Origin: Paraburkholderia agricolaris
GTDB taxonomy: Bacteria > Pseudomonadota > Gammaproteobacteria > Burkholderiales > Burkholderiaceae
Length of the DNA stretch: 64,000 bases
Reading direction: 5' to 3'
NCBI RefSeq assembly: GCF_009455635.1
Contig: NZ_QPER01000002.1
Span: 248,001-312,000 of the forward strand
Shown here: one piece after another, positions 7,817 through 16,876 of the stretch
Numbering within the stretch: position 1 is the first letter of the stretch
Layout of the letters: each line of letters opens with the position of its first letter
Made by a program: the position numbers and the translations under genes
The notes under the pieces: generated by a model
What the model was told of the DNA's origin: nothing
Database searches by the model: none
Seen by the model: the letters and a program-made list of their open reading frames with translations, nothing else

Positions 7817-10048
7817 ATGTTTCCTCGGGAAAATCATTCGAATTTCGGTCCACGCACAGCGGTTTCGCTGGCCGTTCAGCGACTTCTGGTGTCGCTGGTT
7901 GCCACGGCCGTCGTGCCGACGATCGTCTTTGCACAAACTGTCGAACCACCGCCGGCTGCCATGCCCCCGGACGGGGAAGCGGGCATGACCACCGGCACTC
8001 AAGCGCAATCGACCGTGTTGCCGACTGTGTCCATCAAGGCGACGGCGCTGCCCGGCGAGTTGCCCGCGCCGTACGCGGGTGGACAAATCGCCACCGGGGG
8101 CGGCATCGGCGTGCTGGGCACGGGCAAGGTGATGGATCAGCCGTTTGCCACAACGAATTACACCGGGCAGGCAATGGAAGACGGGCAGGCGCGCACGCTT
8201 GCCGACGTCGTCGTCAACAACGCATCGGTGCGCACCCAGCAGAGCAGCGGCGGTTTCGCCGACGTCTTTCAGATTCGTGGTTTCCCGGTCCAGGCTACGG
8301 ATGTTGCGCTAAACGGCCTCTACGGCATGGTGTCGGCGAGCAGGATGCCCGTCAACCTGCTGGAGCGCGTTGAAGTGCTTCAAGGTCCGGGCACCCTGAT
8401 GTACGGCATGGGGCCAAACGGCAGCATTGGCGGAGCGATCAATATCGTCACCAAGCGCGCCGATGACGAGCCGCTGACCCGTCTGACCGCGTTGTATCAG
8501 TCGAAGGGCCAGTTCGGCGTGCAGGCCGACGTCGGCCGCCGCTTTGGCGATGAAGGCCAATGGGGCATCCGGGTCAACGGAATGTACAAGGACGGCCAGA
8601 CGGGCATTGCCCACGGCAATCAGAGTCAGGGCGACGGCTCCATCGGACTGGATTACCGCGGCAAGAAACTGCGGTGGTCGTTCGACGCGTACAACATCTC
8701 GGAAAATACCGACGAGTTCCGGCCGCAAATCGGTCTGGGCACGGCCACGTCCGTTCCGGCCGTCCCATCCGGCTACACCAATTTCTATCCTGGCTCGAAG
8801 CTGAAACTGCGTGACTCGGCGCTCACTACGCGGCTCGAGTACGACATCAACCAGTACTTCACCGTGTACGCGGCAGCGGGCGAGCACTACGGCACGTCCA
8901 GGCAGAATTTCCCGTACGCGTTCGGCATGACCTCTGCCGGCGACTTCTCGGTCTACAACGGCTACTACGACGCCTATAACCGCACCAAAACCGTCGACCT
9001 CGGCGTGCGCTCGCATTTCGATACGTTCGGCATTCACCACACACTGGTTGCCGGGCTGACCACGTTGAACCAGGAGCAAGGCTACTTCTATGCGTTGTCC
9101 GACACGACGGCGCCGTCCAACCTCTACAATCCGTCGCCGCTTCCGATGATGACGGCGCCCCGTGGCGAGCCGCAACGCTCCAGCCATCTGCGTCTGAACA
9201 GCCAGCAGTTGATCGATACGATGTCCCTCTGGAACAACCGCCTGCTGCTGACCGGCGGCTTGCGTCGTCAGACGATCGGTGCAGACAACTACGATCCGAC
9301 CTCCGGTGCCCAGACGAGCACTTACGTGAAGCAGGCAATCACGCCGCTTGCAGGCATCGTGTTCAAACCGCTATCGAACATTTCCGTCTACGGCAATTTC
9401 ACGTCCGGTCTGTCGGACGGCGGTACGGCGCCAGTCGGCACGGCCAACGCCGGACAAGCCTTCGCGCCTTACAAGTCGAATCAGTACGAGGCCGGCGTGA
9501 AAGCCGACTGGGGCCGCGTGATGACAACGGTGTCGGTTTTCCAGATCTCGCAGCCGAACGGCGTCACGAATCCGGCGACCAACATCTATGCGTACGACGG
9601 CCGCTCGAAGGTGCGCGGTCTCGAACTGGCTGCCTATGGAGAAGCGTTCCGTCATCTGCGCCTGATGGCGAGCGCGACGATCTATGACGCCAGGCTGGAG
9701 GGCACGGCGGGTGGCACCACCGACGGCAACGAGCCGGTGGGCATCCCGCACTACGCGCTCAACCTCGGTGCGGACTATGACTTGCCTTGGCTACCGGGTC
9801 TGGCGGTAAACGGCCGGATCATCCACACTGGTGCGCAGTACTATGACGCCGCCAATACGCTACGTCTGCCGTCGTGGACGCGCTATGACGTTGGTGTCCG
9901 GTACAGCGCGAAGATCGCGAGCAAAGACGTGGTGTTCCGCGCGAATGTCGAGAACCTCTTCGGCAGTCGCTACTGGATCCAGCAAGGCACCTATCTGACG
10001 ACCGCCGCGCCGCGAACAGTGCTTCTGTCGGCGCAGATCGATTTCTGA
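7817..10048 (+). CDS. TonB-dependent siderophore receptor
   Basis: A 743-residue outer-membrane receptor. Residues 1-39 form a signal peptide with likely cleavage after VFA. The plug domain contains TLADVVVNNASVRTQQ, FQIRGFPVQ, LLERVEVLQGPGTLMYG and GGAINIVTKR, all classical for ferric-siderophore receptors (FhuE/FecA type). The C-terminus VLLSAQIDF ends in Phe, as outer-membrane barrels do. I place the start at 7817 because an upstream in-frame ATG at 7763 falls inside the inverted repeat and would add residues before the signal peptide. No siderophore synthesis or ABC genes are nearby, so it probably takes up a xenosiderophore. Confidence 0.95.
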   Translation: MFPRENHSNFGPRTAVSLAVQRLLVSLVATAVVPTIVFAQTVEPPPAAMPPDGEAGMTTGTQAQSTVLPTVSIKATALPGELPAPYAGGQIATGGGIGVLGTGKVMDQPFATTNYTGQAMEDGQARTLADVVVNNASVRTQQSSGGFADVFQIRGFPVQATDVALNGLYGMVSASRMPVNLLERVEVLQGPGTLMYGMGPNGSIGGAINIVTKRADDEPLTRLTALYQSKGQFGVQADVGRRFGDEGQWGIRVNGMYKDGQTGIAHGNQSQGDGSIGLDYRGKKLRWSFDAYNISENTDEFRPQIGLGTATSVPAVPSGYTNFYPGSKLKLRDSALTTRLEYDINQYFTVYAAAGEHYGTSRQNFPYAFGMTSAGDFSVYNGYYDAYNRTKTVDLGVRSHFDTFGIHHTLVAGLTTLNQEQGYFYALSDTTAPSNLYNPSPLPMMTAPRGEPQRSSHLRLNSQQLIDTMSLWNNRLLLTGGLRRQTIGADNYDPTSGAQTSTYVKQAITPLAGIVFKPLSNISVYGNFTSGLSDGGTAPVGTANAGQAFAPYKSNQYEAGVKADWGRVMTTVSVFQISQPNGVTNPATNIYAYDGRSKVRGLELAAYGEAFRHLRLMASATIYDARLEGTAGGTTDGNEPVGIPHYALNLGADYDLPWLPGLAVNGRIIHTGAQYYDAANTLRLPSWTRYDVGVRYSAKIASKDVVFRANVENLFGSRYWIQQGTYLTTAAPRTVLLSAQIDF

Positions 10049-10147
10049 TCCTGGCGGCAGATATGCAACGGGCGTATGCGGAGATCGAAACGCGGATCGA
10101 TGGCGGCACGATTTTATTGCAGGCCGAGCATTCAGGGAGTGTTGAAC

Positions 10148-10681
10148 ATGTTGATTGCGTTCGGAGGGCTACCCGGCACCGGAAAGACAACGGTAGCCCG
10201 AATGCTCGCTCGCAAGCTCGCTGCCGTTTATCTGCGCATTGATACGTTGGAGCAGGCGTTGATCGCATCCGGGAGCGGCGGCGCGGATATCGGACCTGCC
10301 GGCTACCTGGCCGCCTATGCCGTTGCGAAAGACAATTTATGCCTCGGGTTGACCGTTGTCGCGGACTCGGTCAACGCATTGCATGTGACGCGCGACGCCT
10401 GGAGACGTGTGGCGCTCGAAGCCGGTGTGCGCATCGTCGAGATCGAGCTGATTTGTTCTGATGCGACGGCGCACCGTCATAGGGTCGAGGGGCGACGGGC
10501 AGATATCCCCGATCACAAGCTGCCGACATGGCGGAGCGTGCTTGAACGCCAATATGATGCGTGGGAATCCGAGCATCTTGTGGTCGACACAGCTAACGTT
10601 TCGGTTGAGCAGGTCGTCGAAACTATCGCTCGTCAACTGTCGGTGTTACCCCCGGAGCAAAGCGTGTCACGCTCAGTGTGA
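10148..10681 (+). CDS. P-loop kinase-like protein
   Basis: A 177-residue protein beginning MLIAFGGLPGTGKTT, so the Walker A motif lies at the very N-terminus. Later features are YLRIDTLEQAL (nucleoside/gluconate-kinase-like acidic site), LTVVADSVNAL and an Arg-rich lid (AHRHRVEGRRADI). This looks like the AAA_33 group of small metabolite or nucleotide kinases. AGGGA precedes the ATG at 10148, while an upstream frame from 10076 has no ribosome site. Its last 9 bp overlap the end of the convergent AraC gene. Substrate unknown. Confidence 0.85.
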   Translation: MLIAFGGLPGTGKTTVARMLARKLAAVYLRIDTLEQALIASGSGGADIGPAGYLAAYAVAKDNLCLGLTVVADSVNALHVTRDAWRRVALEAGVRIVEIELICSDATAHRHRVEGRRADIPDHKLPTWRSVLERQYDAWESEHLVVDTANVSVEQVVETIARQLSVLPPEQSVSRSV

Positions 10682-11644
10682 CGAAACGTACGTCGCATCG
10701 TCGAACGCTGCCGGAATGGCGAAGCTCTCGCGCATACGCTTCGTCTCCGCCGCTGGCGTCAAGCCAAAAAGCCGCTTGAACTCTCGGCTGAACTGGGACG
10801 CGCTCGTGTAACCCACGGCGTGGCTCGCGGCGTCCGCAGTCAACTCCTCGCGGATCATCAGTAGGCGAGCCTGATGCAAGCGGGTTGACTTCACGTACTG
10901 CATCGGAGAAACGTGTGTGATTGCCTTGAAGTGGCTATGGAAGCTCGGAACGCTCATTCCCGCTTCTTCTGCCAACTGCAACACGTCCAGCGGCTGCGCG
11001 TAGCCGGCATGGATGAGGCGTAGCGATCTGCCTATCCGGCCGAACTGGCCTCGCATCGCCAAAGCTTCGCGCATCGAGCTTCCCTGCTTTCCGGTGAGCA
11101 CACGAAAATAAAGTTCGCGTAGCAGGCCCGGGCCCAATACAGCGGCTTCAAGCGGGCGATGCATCGCCTCAAGGAAACGCAGCACGGACGCCTGCATCGC
11201 GTCATCCATCGGCGTCGACATCATGCTTTGAGGCGCCTGCACGTGTTCCGTTACGCCTTCACGGTCGATCTGCCCGGCCAGTTCGGCAGCCAAGGTGAAA
11301 TCGAGGTGGAGGTACAGCGCGAGCAGCGGGCGCTGCTGCGTGGCCTCGGTTTCCATGTTGAACGGAACAGGCGCGGCTACGGCCAGGTAGTGATGCTCGT
11401 CGTAGAGATAGAGATCGTTGCCGAAATAACCTCGCTTGCGGCCTTGGCAAACGATCACGATACCGGGGTCGTAGAGAACCGGTGTGCGTGACAGAGGCCG
11501 GTTTGACCGCAAGATGCGGACGCCCGGCAGCGCCGTGAGGTTGTAGCCCTCATCGGGTGCCAACGCGCGGAGCAGCGCAATCATGCGCTTCCGGGTTGCC
11601 GCGGAAAGATCCGGATTGTCCGTAGCGGCCTGCTTCGTGCTCAT
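10673..11644 (-). CDS. AraC-family transcriptional regulator (AraC_N type)
   Basis: A 323-residue protein. The N-terminal part matches the AraC_N sensor family (GVRILRSNRPLSRTPVLYDP, GRKRGYFGNDLYLYDEHHY). The C-terminal AraC HTH pair is clear (LAEEAGMSVPSFHSHFKAIT, ASHAVGYTSASQFSREFKRL). A TTG four codons upstream is less likely than the ATG at 11644. It is divergent from the short-chain dehydrogenase gene at 11739. AraC_N regulators very often sit divergent from a single SDR or oxidoreductase gene that they control. Confidence 0.92.
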   Translation of the reverse strand: MSTKQAATDNPDLSAATRKRMIALLRALAPDEGYNLTALPGVRILRSNRPLSRTPVLYDPGIVIVCQGRKRGYFGNDLYLYDEHHYLAVAAPVPFNMETEATQQRPLLALYLHLDFTLAAELAGQIDREGVTEHVQAPQSMMSTPMDDAMQASVLRFLEAMHRPLEAAVLGPGLLRELYFRVLTGKQGSSMREALAMRGQFGRIGRSLRLIHAGYAQPLDVLQLAEEAGMSVPSFHSHFKAITHVSPMQYVKSTRLHQARLLMIREELTADAASHAVGYTSASQFSREFKRLFGLTPAAETKRMRESFAIPAAFDDATYVSSH

Positions 11645-11738
11645 AGTTTTAGGCAAGAAAAATAGCGAAATATGGCTTAGACAGCCCCGTCATTAAGACT
11701 AGTATGCACTCTCCAGACAACATTCGGGAGAGGTTTAA

Positions 11739-12572
11739 ATGGCATCCGGCAAAACTCTACTTATCACTGGCGTCAGCAGCGGCTTCGGCCGTGCGCTTGC
11801 AGGCGAGGCGTTGGCGGCGGGACATAAAGTCGTCGGTACAGTGAGAAGCGAGCAGGCAAAGCATGATTTCGAGGCGCTTTCTGCGAACGCGGCTTTGGGA
11901 CGTGTACTTGACGTGACCGACTTCGATGCCGTTGGCGGCATCGTGGCGGAGATTGAGGCGACCGTCGGACCGGTTGACGTTCTGGTCAACAACGCCGGTT
12001 ACGGACACGAAGGCATCATGGAAGAATCGCCTTTGTCCGAGATGCGCAGACAGTTCGATGTGAATGTGTTCGGCGCTGTCGCCATGATGAAAGCCGTGCT
12101 GCCCTTCATGCGTGAGCGCAGACGTGGCCACATTCTGAATATCACGTCGATGGGCGGCTATATCACCATGCCGGGCATCACGTACTACTGCGGAAGCAAA
12201 TTCGCGCTGGAGGGCATTTCCGAGGCGCTTGGCAAAGAGGTCAAGCCTTTCGGCATCGCCGTCACAGCCGTCGCGCCTGGCTCGTTCCGCACCGACTGGG
12301 CGGGTCGCTCGATGACGCGAACAGCCCGTTCGATTGCGGATTACGACGCTATCTTCGACCCCATTCGCACAGCGCGTGAGGAGAAGAGCGGCAAGCAACT
12401 GGGCGATCCTCAAAAGGCGGCACGCGCGATGCTCGCAGCAATCGCCGCGGATTTCCCGCCCACGCATCTTTTACTCGGCAGCGATGCACTCGGGCTCGTG
12501 AGAGGTAAGTTGTCCGCATTGGAAAATGAGATTCGCGACTGGGAGTCTGTCACGGTCTCAACCGATGGCTGA
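11739..12572 (+). CDS. Short-chain dehydrogenase/reductase
   Basis: A 277-residue classical SDR. The cofactor motif is TGVSSGFGRALA near the N-terminus, followed by NNAGYGHEG, the catalytic Ser in NITSMGGY and the YxxxK motif as YYCGSKFAL. The C-terminal extension is longer than in minimal SDRs, as in the retinol/17-beta-hydroxysteroid dehydrogenase-like oxidoreductases common in proteobacteria. It lies opposite an AraC_N regulator. The substrate is unknown. Arg at the end of beta-2 (GTVRSEQ) suggests NADP(H) preference; this is inference. Confidence 0.92.
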   Translation: MASGKTLLITGVSSGFGRALAGEALAAGHKVVGTVRSEQAKHDFEALSANAALGRVLDVTDFDAVGGIVAEIEATVGPVDVLVNNAGYGHEGIMEESPLSEMRRQFDVNVFGAVAMMKAVLPFMRERRRGHILNITSMGGYITMPGITYYCGSKFALEGISEALGKEVKPFGIAVTAVAPGSFRTDWAGRSMTRTARSIADYDAIFDPIRTAREEKSGKQLGDPQKAARAMLAAIAADFPPTHLLLGSDALGLVRGKLSALENEIRDWESVTVSTDG

Positions 12573-12600
12573 AGATCGCTGGAGCCGAGCGCAATCGCAA

Positions 12601-13602
12601 CTAGCGCTGCGATCGTGTGGTGTGCGGTTTGGCTCGGCGAATTTTTTGTGCAGGTTCGCTGCGAGCCGGCTCTACCGGATTTTGCGCCGCCGTTGCCATG
12701 ATCCAGTCTTTAAATGCAATGACGGCGTCATCGTCCGCGCGATCGGTGTTCACGACCAATGTGTAGTCCGGTCCGCGCAACACCGGCTCCGATAGCGGAC
12801 ACACGAGACGCCCGGTTGCGATCTCGCGCTCAATAAGTGGCAGCGACGCTAACGTCACGCCGAGGCCTTCGGCCGCTGCGCCCAGTTGGAGGAAAACGTG
12901 ATCGAAGTCGAGATGATGGGTACCCTGCAGGCCTGGCGCACCGGCCCCCCGTAACCAGTCGGACCAGGCTGTGCGCGTACTTGTGGAGTGAAGGAGCGTG
13001 TGATTTCGTAAATCGGCGACCGTCCTGATCGGGTGGCTTAGCAGCACCGCTGGATTGCAGGCGGGCAGGCGCAAGTCGGGCATCAGCGTCGTTGACATGA
13101 GGCCTGTCGCGTCCTCGGGTCCCGATCGCACGCCGACGTCGAATGCACCGCCGACATAGCGCAACTTGCGTGAGGTTGTGGAGAGCCGCACATCAATGTC
13201 CGGGTAGCGAGCCCGGAAATCCGCCAGGCGCGGTATTAGCCAGCACAAAGAGAAGCTCGCCAGCGCATTTACGCGCACGACGCCCGTGATACGACGCGTA
13301 ATGGATTCCTGGCGCAGCCGGGTAACCGAACTGCTCAGGCGCGCAAATGCGCCTTTGACGTCATTGAGCAGAGCAGCGCCTTCGTCAGTAGGAACGACGC
13401 CGCGTGAACGGCGCTCAAAAAGCGGAACGCCGAACCAGTCTTCCAGCAAACGAATCTGTTTGCCGACCGCCCAGTGCGTGACGTGCAGGTCGCTCGCCGC
13501 AGCCGCGAAACTCCCCAGGCGGGCGACCGCCTCAAAGTGCCGCAACGCATTTAAGGGGGGCAACTTTTCCGCGTCTTTCCCCGCTCGTTTGTCTGTGTCC
13601 AT
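12601..13602 (-). CDS. LysR-family regulator, GcvA-like
   Basis: A 333-residue LysR protein. The DNA-binding region reads PPLNALRHFEAVARLGSFA, then VTHWAVGKQIRLLEDWFG and PLFERRSRGVVPT, the pattern of the GcvA branch. The effector domain follows to about residue 310, with a basic C-terminal tail (KIRRAKPHTTRSQR). It is divergent from an MFS exporter gene at 13738, and a LysR-type inverted repeat lies between them. It probably controls that gene. Confidence 0.92.
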   Translation of the reverse strand: MDTDKRAGKDAEKLPPLNALRHFEAVARLGSFAAAASDLHVTHWAVGKQIRLLEDWFGVPLFERRSRGVVPTDEGAALLNDVKGAFARLSSSVTRLRQESITRRITGVVRVNALASFSLCWLIPRLADFRARYPDIDVRLSTTSRKLRYVGGAFDVGVRSGPEDATGLMSTTLMPDLRLPACNPAVLLSHPIRTVADLRNHTLLHSTSTRTAWSDWLRGAGAPGLQGTHHLDFDHVFLQLGAAAEGLGVTLASLPLIEREIATGRLVCPLSEPVLRGPDYTLVVNTDRADDDAVIAFKDWIMATAAQNPVEPARSEPAQKIRRAKPHTTRSQR

Positions 13603-13622
13603 ATGGTGACTTTTTCTCCCGG

Positions 13623-13642
13623 CTGACTCAATTTTACGTCAG
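13623..13642. promoter_or_regulatory. Possible LysR operator
   Basis: An inverted repeat CTGAC-N10-GTCAG lies 21 bp upstream of the LysR start codon and about 95 bp before the MFS gene. Its size fits the T-N11-A class of LysR sites. Seen by eye only. Confidence 0.35.
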
Positions 13643-13737
13643 TTGTGGCGTGTTCTTGACGAACCTAGACTATGGGTGTCCCGCAACAAATGCTCAAGCT
13701 GTCGTCAAGGCCTGCGCTTCTGCGATTCAGTCGAACC

Positions 13738-14952
13738 ATGAGACTTTTCTCCTTCTCCTCCCCAACGACAGGCGTAGCCGACGGACCCGGTCAGTCGACC
13801 TCCGTCTCACGCACGCGCGTATTGTGGCTCTCGTGTACGGCGCACGCGCTGCACGACGGGTACACCGACATGATCTACGCGTTGCTTCCCGTTTGGCAGG
13901 CGGACTTTGGACTCAGTTTCGGTGCCCTGGCCATGTTGCGCGGCATCTATGCGGGCACGATGGCGACGCTGCAATTACCCGCTGGACGCCTCGCACGCAC
14001 ATTGGGCACGCGCGCGACGCTTGCGTTCGGCACCTTTCTGGCCGCGCTGGGCTATGCCGTCGCAGGCCTGTCTGGAAGCCTGCTGGGCTTATGCGTCGCG
14101 CTCGCCATCTCGGGAAGCGGCTCGAGTACGCAACATCCCCTGGCTTCAGGCGCGGTCTCACGAGCATATGGACGCAACGCTCGAGGGCCGCTCAGCATCT
14201 ACAATTTTTCAGGCGACCTCGGCAAATCCGCGCTTCCGGCGGCTATCTCGCTTCTCATTACCATCATGCCGTGGCGCCATGCGCTTTGGGCCGTGTCGAC
14301 GATTGGCGTTTTAGTCGCAGTCGTGATTGCACTTTTTCTCCCATCGATACCGAGGGACGAGTATTCCCTGGAGGAAACGTCGAGCCAGAACAGCAACGGT
14401 TCGCGATCGGGCTTCTCACTGCTGTTGACGATCGGCGTACTCGACACAGCCGTGCGCATGGGGTTATTGACCTTCCTGCCATTCCTCCTGAAAACGAAAG
14501 GCATCTCGCAACCGATGATGGGCACGGCGCTCGCACTCGTCTTCATCGGTGGCGCCGCCGGCAAGTTCGTTTGTGGCTGGCTCGGCACGCGCGTGGGGGT
14601 AATCGGAACTGTGCTCGCAACCGAAGGCGGCACGGCAGCGTTGATCCTTGCCGTGATTTGCCTGCCACTGGCGCCCGCCATGATCTTGTTGCCGCTGCTT
14701 GGCGTGATGCTCAACGGCACATCGTCTGTTCTTTATGGCACGGTGCCTGAACTGACTTCGGTCGAGCGTACCGAGCGAGCGTTTGCGCTCTTTTATACCG
14801 GTACCATCGCTTCGGGCGCACTCTCGCCGATTGTTTACGGTTTTCTGGGTGACCGAATCGGCGTACATGGCGCCACTATTGCGACGGCGATCACAGCGCT
14901 GACCATCTTCCCTCTGGCGCTTGCCCTTCGTCCTCATCTGCGCACGACGTGA
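13738..14952 (+). CDS. MFS transporter, fosmidomycin-resistance (Fsr)-like
   Basis: About 404 residues with 12 hydrophobic segments. The N-terminal motif AHALHDGYTDMIYALLPVWQ and the following QLPAGRLAR are typical of the Fsr branch of MFS drug exporters. The frame continues upstream to an ATG at 13672, but that adds a Ser/Arg-rich stretch before the first helix, so I prefer 13738; neither start has a strong ribosome site. It is divergent from a LysR gene and followed 79 bp later by an SDR. Fsr-like proteins export small toxic compounds; the compound here is unknown. Confidence 0.85.
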   Translation: MRLFSFSSPTTGVADGPGQSTSVSRTRVLWLSCTAHALHDGYTDMIYALLPVWQADFGLSFGALAMLRGIYAGTMATLQLPAGRLARTLGTRATLAFGTFLAALGYAVAGLSGSLLGLCVALAISGSGSSTQHPLASGAVSRAYGRNARGPLSIYNFSGDLGKSALPAAISLLITIMPWRHALWAVSTIGVLVAVVIALFLPSIPRDEYSLEETSSQNSNGSRSGFSLLLTIGVLDTAVRMGLLTFLPFLLKTKGISQPMMGTALALVFIGGAAGKFVCGWLGTRVGVIGTVLATEGGTAALILAVICLPLAPAMILLPLLGVMLNGTSSVLYGTVPELTSVERTERAFALFYTGTIASGALSPIVYGFLGDRIGVHGATIATAITALTIFPLALALRPHLRTT

Positions 14953-15031
14953 GCTTGCCAGGGACGCACCCCCGCTGTTATTCGGCCCGGGCAGGATGCA
15001 TTTTTTTCACCATCACGTGGAGACTCACCAG

Positions 15032-15793
15032 ATGAACACTGTTCCGCAGGCGCCGTTGATTCTGATAACGGGTGGAGGCCGGGGCGTAGGGGCGGCGACT
15101 GCGCGGCTTGCTGCCGCACAGGGTTACGACGTAGCGATAAGCTTCGTTTCCGACGAGTCCGCTGCCCTTGCGGTGGCGGCCGATGTGGAAGCTGCCGGGC
15201 GCCGGGCTTTACCGATGCGCGCAGACAGCGCAGATCCCGGGCAGGTCGCTCAGCTATTCGCCGCGATCGACCAGAAGTTCGGCCGGATCGATGTACTCGT
15301 GAATAACGCCGCGATAATTGCGCGGCAGTCCCGGCTGGAGGATCTCGAATTCGAGCGGATGCAGCGTGTCTTCGCGGTCAACTCGATAGGTCCTATCCTC
15401 TGTGCACAGCAGGCGGTGAAGCGGATGTCGCGTCGTTACAATGGCCGCGGCGGCGCGGTAATCAACATCTCGTCGGCATCGGCACGGCTTGGCAGTCCAA
15501 ACGAATATGTCGACTATGCTGCCTCGAAGGGCGCGCTGGAGACATTCACTATCGGCTTCGCCAAGGAAGTCGCGCGGGATGGCATACGCGTCAACTGCAT
15601 TCGCCCTGGGCACATCTACACGGACATGCATGCTAGCGGCGGAGAGCCGGGACGGGTGGATCGCGTCAAAGACTCGATACCGATGGGACGAGGCGGTCAA
15701 CCTGAAGAGGTTGCGCGGGCGATTCTATGGTTGGCAAGCGCCGAGGCGTCCTTCATCACCGGCACCTTCCTCGATGTCACTGGCGGTAAGTGA
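15032..15793 (+). CDS. Short-chain dehydrogenase/reductase
   Basis: A 253-residue classical SDR. The cofactor motif is TGGGRGVGAATARL, with NNAAII, the catalytic Ser in NISSASARLG, and YAASKGALE containing the YxxxK pair. The C-terminus IFVTG-like pattern is seen as SFITGTFLDVTGG. This matches the FabG/glucose dehydrogenase-like subgroup. The frame extends upstream, but the ATG at 15032 begins right before the Rossmann fold. It probably follows the Fsr-like exporter in the same transcription unit. Substrate unknown. Confidence 0.9.
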   Translation: MNTVPQAPLILITGGGRGVGAATARLAAAQGYDVAISFVSDESAALAVAADVEAAGRRALPMRADSADPGQVAQLFAAIDQKFGRIDVLVNNAAIIARQSRLEDLEFERMQRVFAVNSIGPILCAQQAVKRMSRRYNGRGGAVINISSASARLGSPNEYVDYAASKGALETFTIGFAKEVARDGIRVNCIRPGHIYTDMHASGGEPGRVDRVKDSIPMGRGGQPEEVARAILWLASAEASFITGTFLDVTGGK

Positions 15794-15882
15794 GCAATAG
15801 GGGGCGGAGGCGGATTTCCCGAAACGCTGTCGCGGACACTGTGCGTGAACGCACCCGCGATCTACGGCGTCATCATTCGCCC

Positions 15883-16446
15883 TTAGCAACCACCGGGTGC
15901 GAAATCGACGTCCTTACTCTCGATGACTCCGCCAGTGCGGCCCGGTGCCCGTTGATTGCTCCAGTACAGATTAGTGTGCCTGATGACGGCATCCGGCGGC
16001 GGCGCGCCCCATTGCGTCAGGTCTTCCGTCGTATGGGCATCGCCGACGAGAAGCGCGTCATAGCCGCGTACGAGTGCGCCATGCAGTGTCGAGCGAACGC
16101 ACATGTCCGTCTGTGCACCCGTCACGATGAGTTTGCCCACGCTCAGGCTCGATAACACCTGTTCGAGATCGGTGGCTTCAAACGCATCGCGATAACTTTT
16201 TTCAACGATCGATTCCCCCGCTGCCGGAACGAGTTCGGCAACGATCTGCCACCCTTCGCTACCGGCTTTCAGATCTTCGTCGGCGTGACGGATCCAGACG
16301 ACCGGCACCTTGGCGCTGCGCGCCCGCGCAATGAGCGTGTTGACTGTGTCGAGCACCTCATCGCGCCGATAGGCGTTCGCGACGACTTCATTCTGAAGGT
16401 CGATAACGACAAGCGCGGTGTTGGAGCGATCGGCTAACGTAGTCAT
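15883..16446 (-). CDS. Isochorismatase-family cysteine hydrolase
   Basis: A 187-residue protein with the full catalytic set of the family: Asp in VVIDLQ (residue 16), Lys in VEKSYRDAF and Cys in GAQTDMCVRST, which also contains the non-proline cis-peptide region. These enzymes hydrolyse amides or enol ethers such as nicotinamide, ureidoacrylate or isochorismate. No siderophore or nicotinate genes adjoin it, so the substrate is open. It should not be confused with the related protein at 29240, which lacks the catalytic residues. Confidence 0.9.
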   Translation of the reverse strand: MTTLADRSNTALVVIDLQNEVVANAYRRDEVLDTVNTLIARARSAKVPVVWIRHADEDLKAGSEGWQIVAELVPAAGESIVEKSYRDAFEATDLEQVLSSLSVGKLIVTGAQTDMCVRSTLHGALVRGYDALLVGDAHTTEDLTQWGAPPPDAVIRHTNLYWSNQRAPGRTGGVIESKDVDFAPGGC

Positions 16447-16574
16447 GAACAGGTACCTTTCAGCAAAAAACGTATCTTAGCCGGATCTGCTGCCGGTAAC
16501 ACGACAGGCCGCCTGGAAAATCGCAGGCGCAATCATCAACACCGGCGGATCACGGTCTGATAATCCCGGCTTGC

Positions 16575-16793
16575 TCAAAGTTGCGTGACGCACGGACGTG
16601 ACGGAGTGGCATCTTCATGAAACAGATCGTCGAGATACTGTGCCAGTTCATCCGCTGCGACGAACGAAGGTATCTCGAACTCAGCACGACGGCGCTTACC
16701 CTCCTGGCCAAGCTGGAATGCCACCCAGCCATCATTGTTCATGGCGACTGCAATGATCCGGCCAAAAACATCGAAAAGATATTCGTCGGGCAT
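16575..16793 (-). CDS. Small conserved protein, DUF7661-like
   Basis: About 72 residues beginning MPDEYLFDVFGRIIAVAM, with WVAFQLGQEGKRRRAEF and a C-terminal acidic ELAQYLDDLFHEDATP. The sequence resembles a family of short Burkholderiales proteins I know as DUF7661; that identification is from memory. I chose the ATG at 16793, which has GGAG about 10 bases upstream, over a TTG at 16841. It lies 84 bp downstream of dapD on the same strand and may be co-transcribed. Function unknown. Confidence 0.65.
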   Translation of the reverse strand: MPDEYLFDVFGRIIAVAMNNDGWVAFQLGQEGKRRRAEFEIPSFVAADELAQYLDDLFHEDATPSRPCVTQL

Positions 16794-16876
16794 GTCGAGG
16801 GCTCTCCGATCGCGTATATGTGACAACACGCTATCAAGCAAGGGAGTGGCGAAGGACTGGCGGCGATTGATGCTAC

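Noticed and set aside
8309..9187. 292-residue open frame on the minus strand
   Set aside because: Antisense to the TonB-dependent receptor; no domain and no ribosome site.
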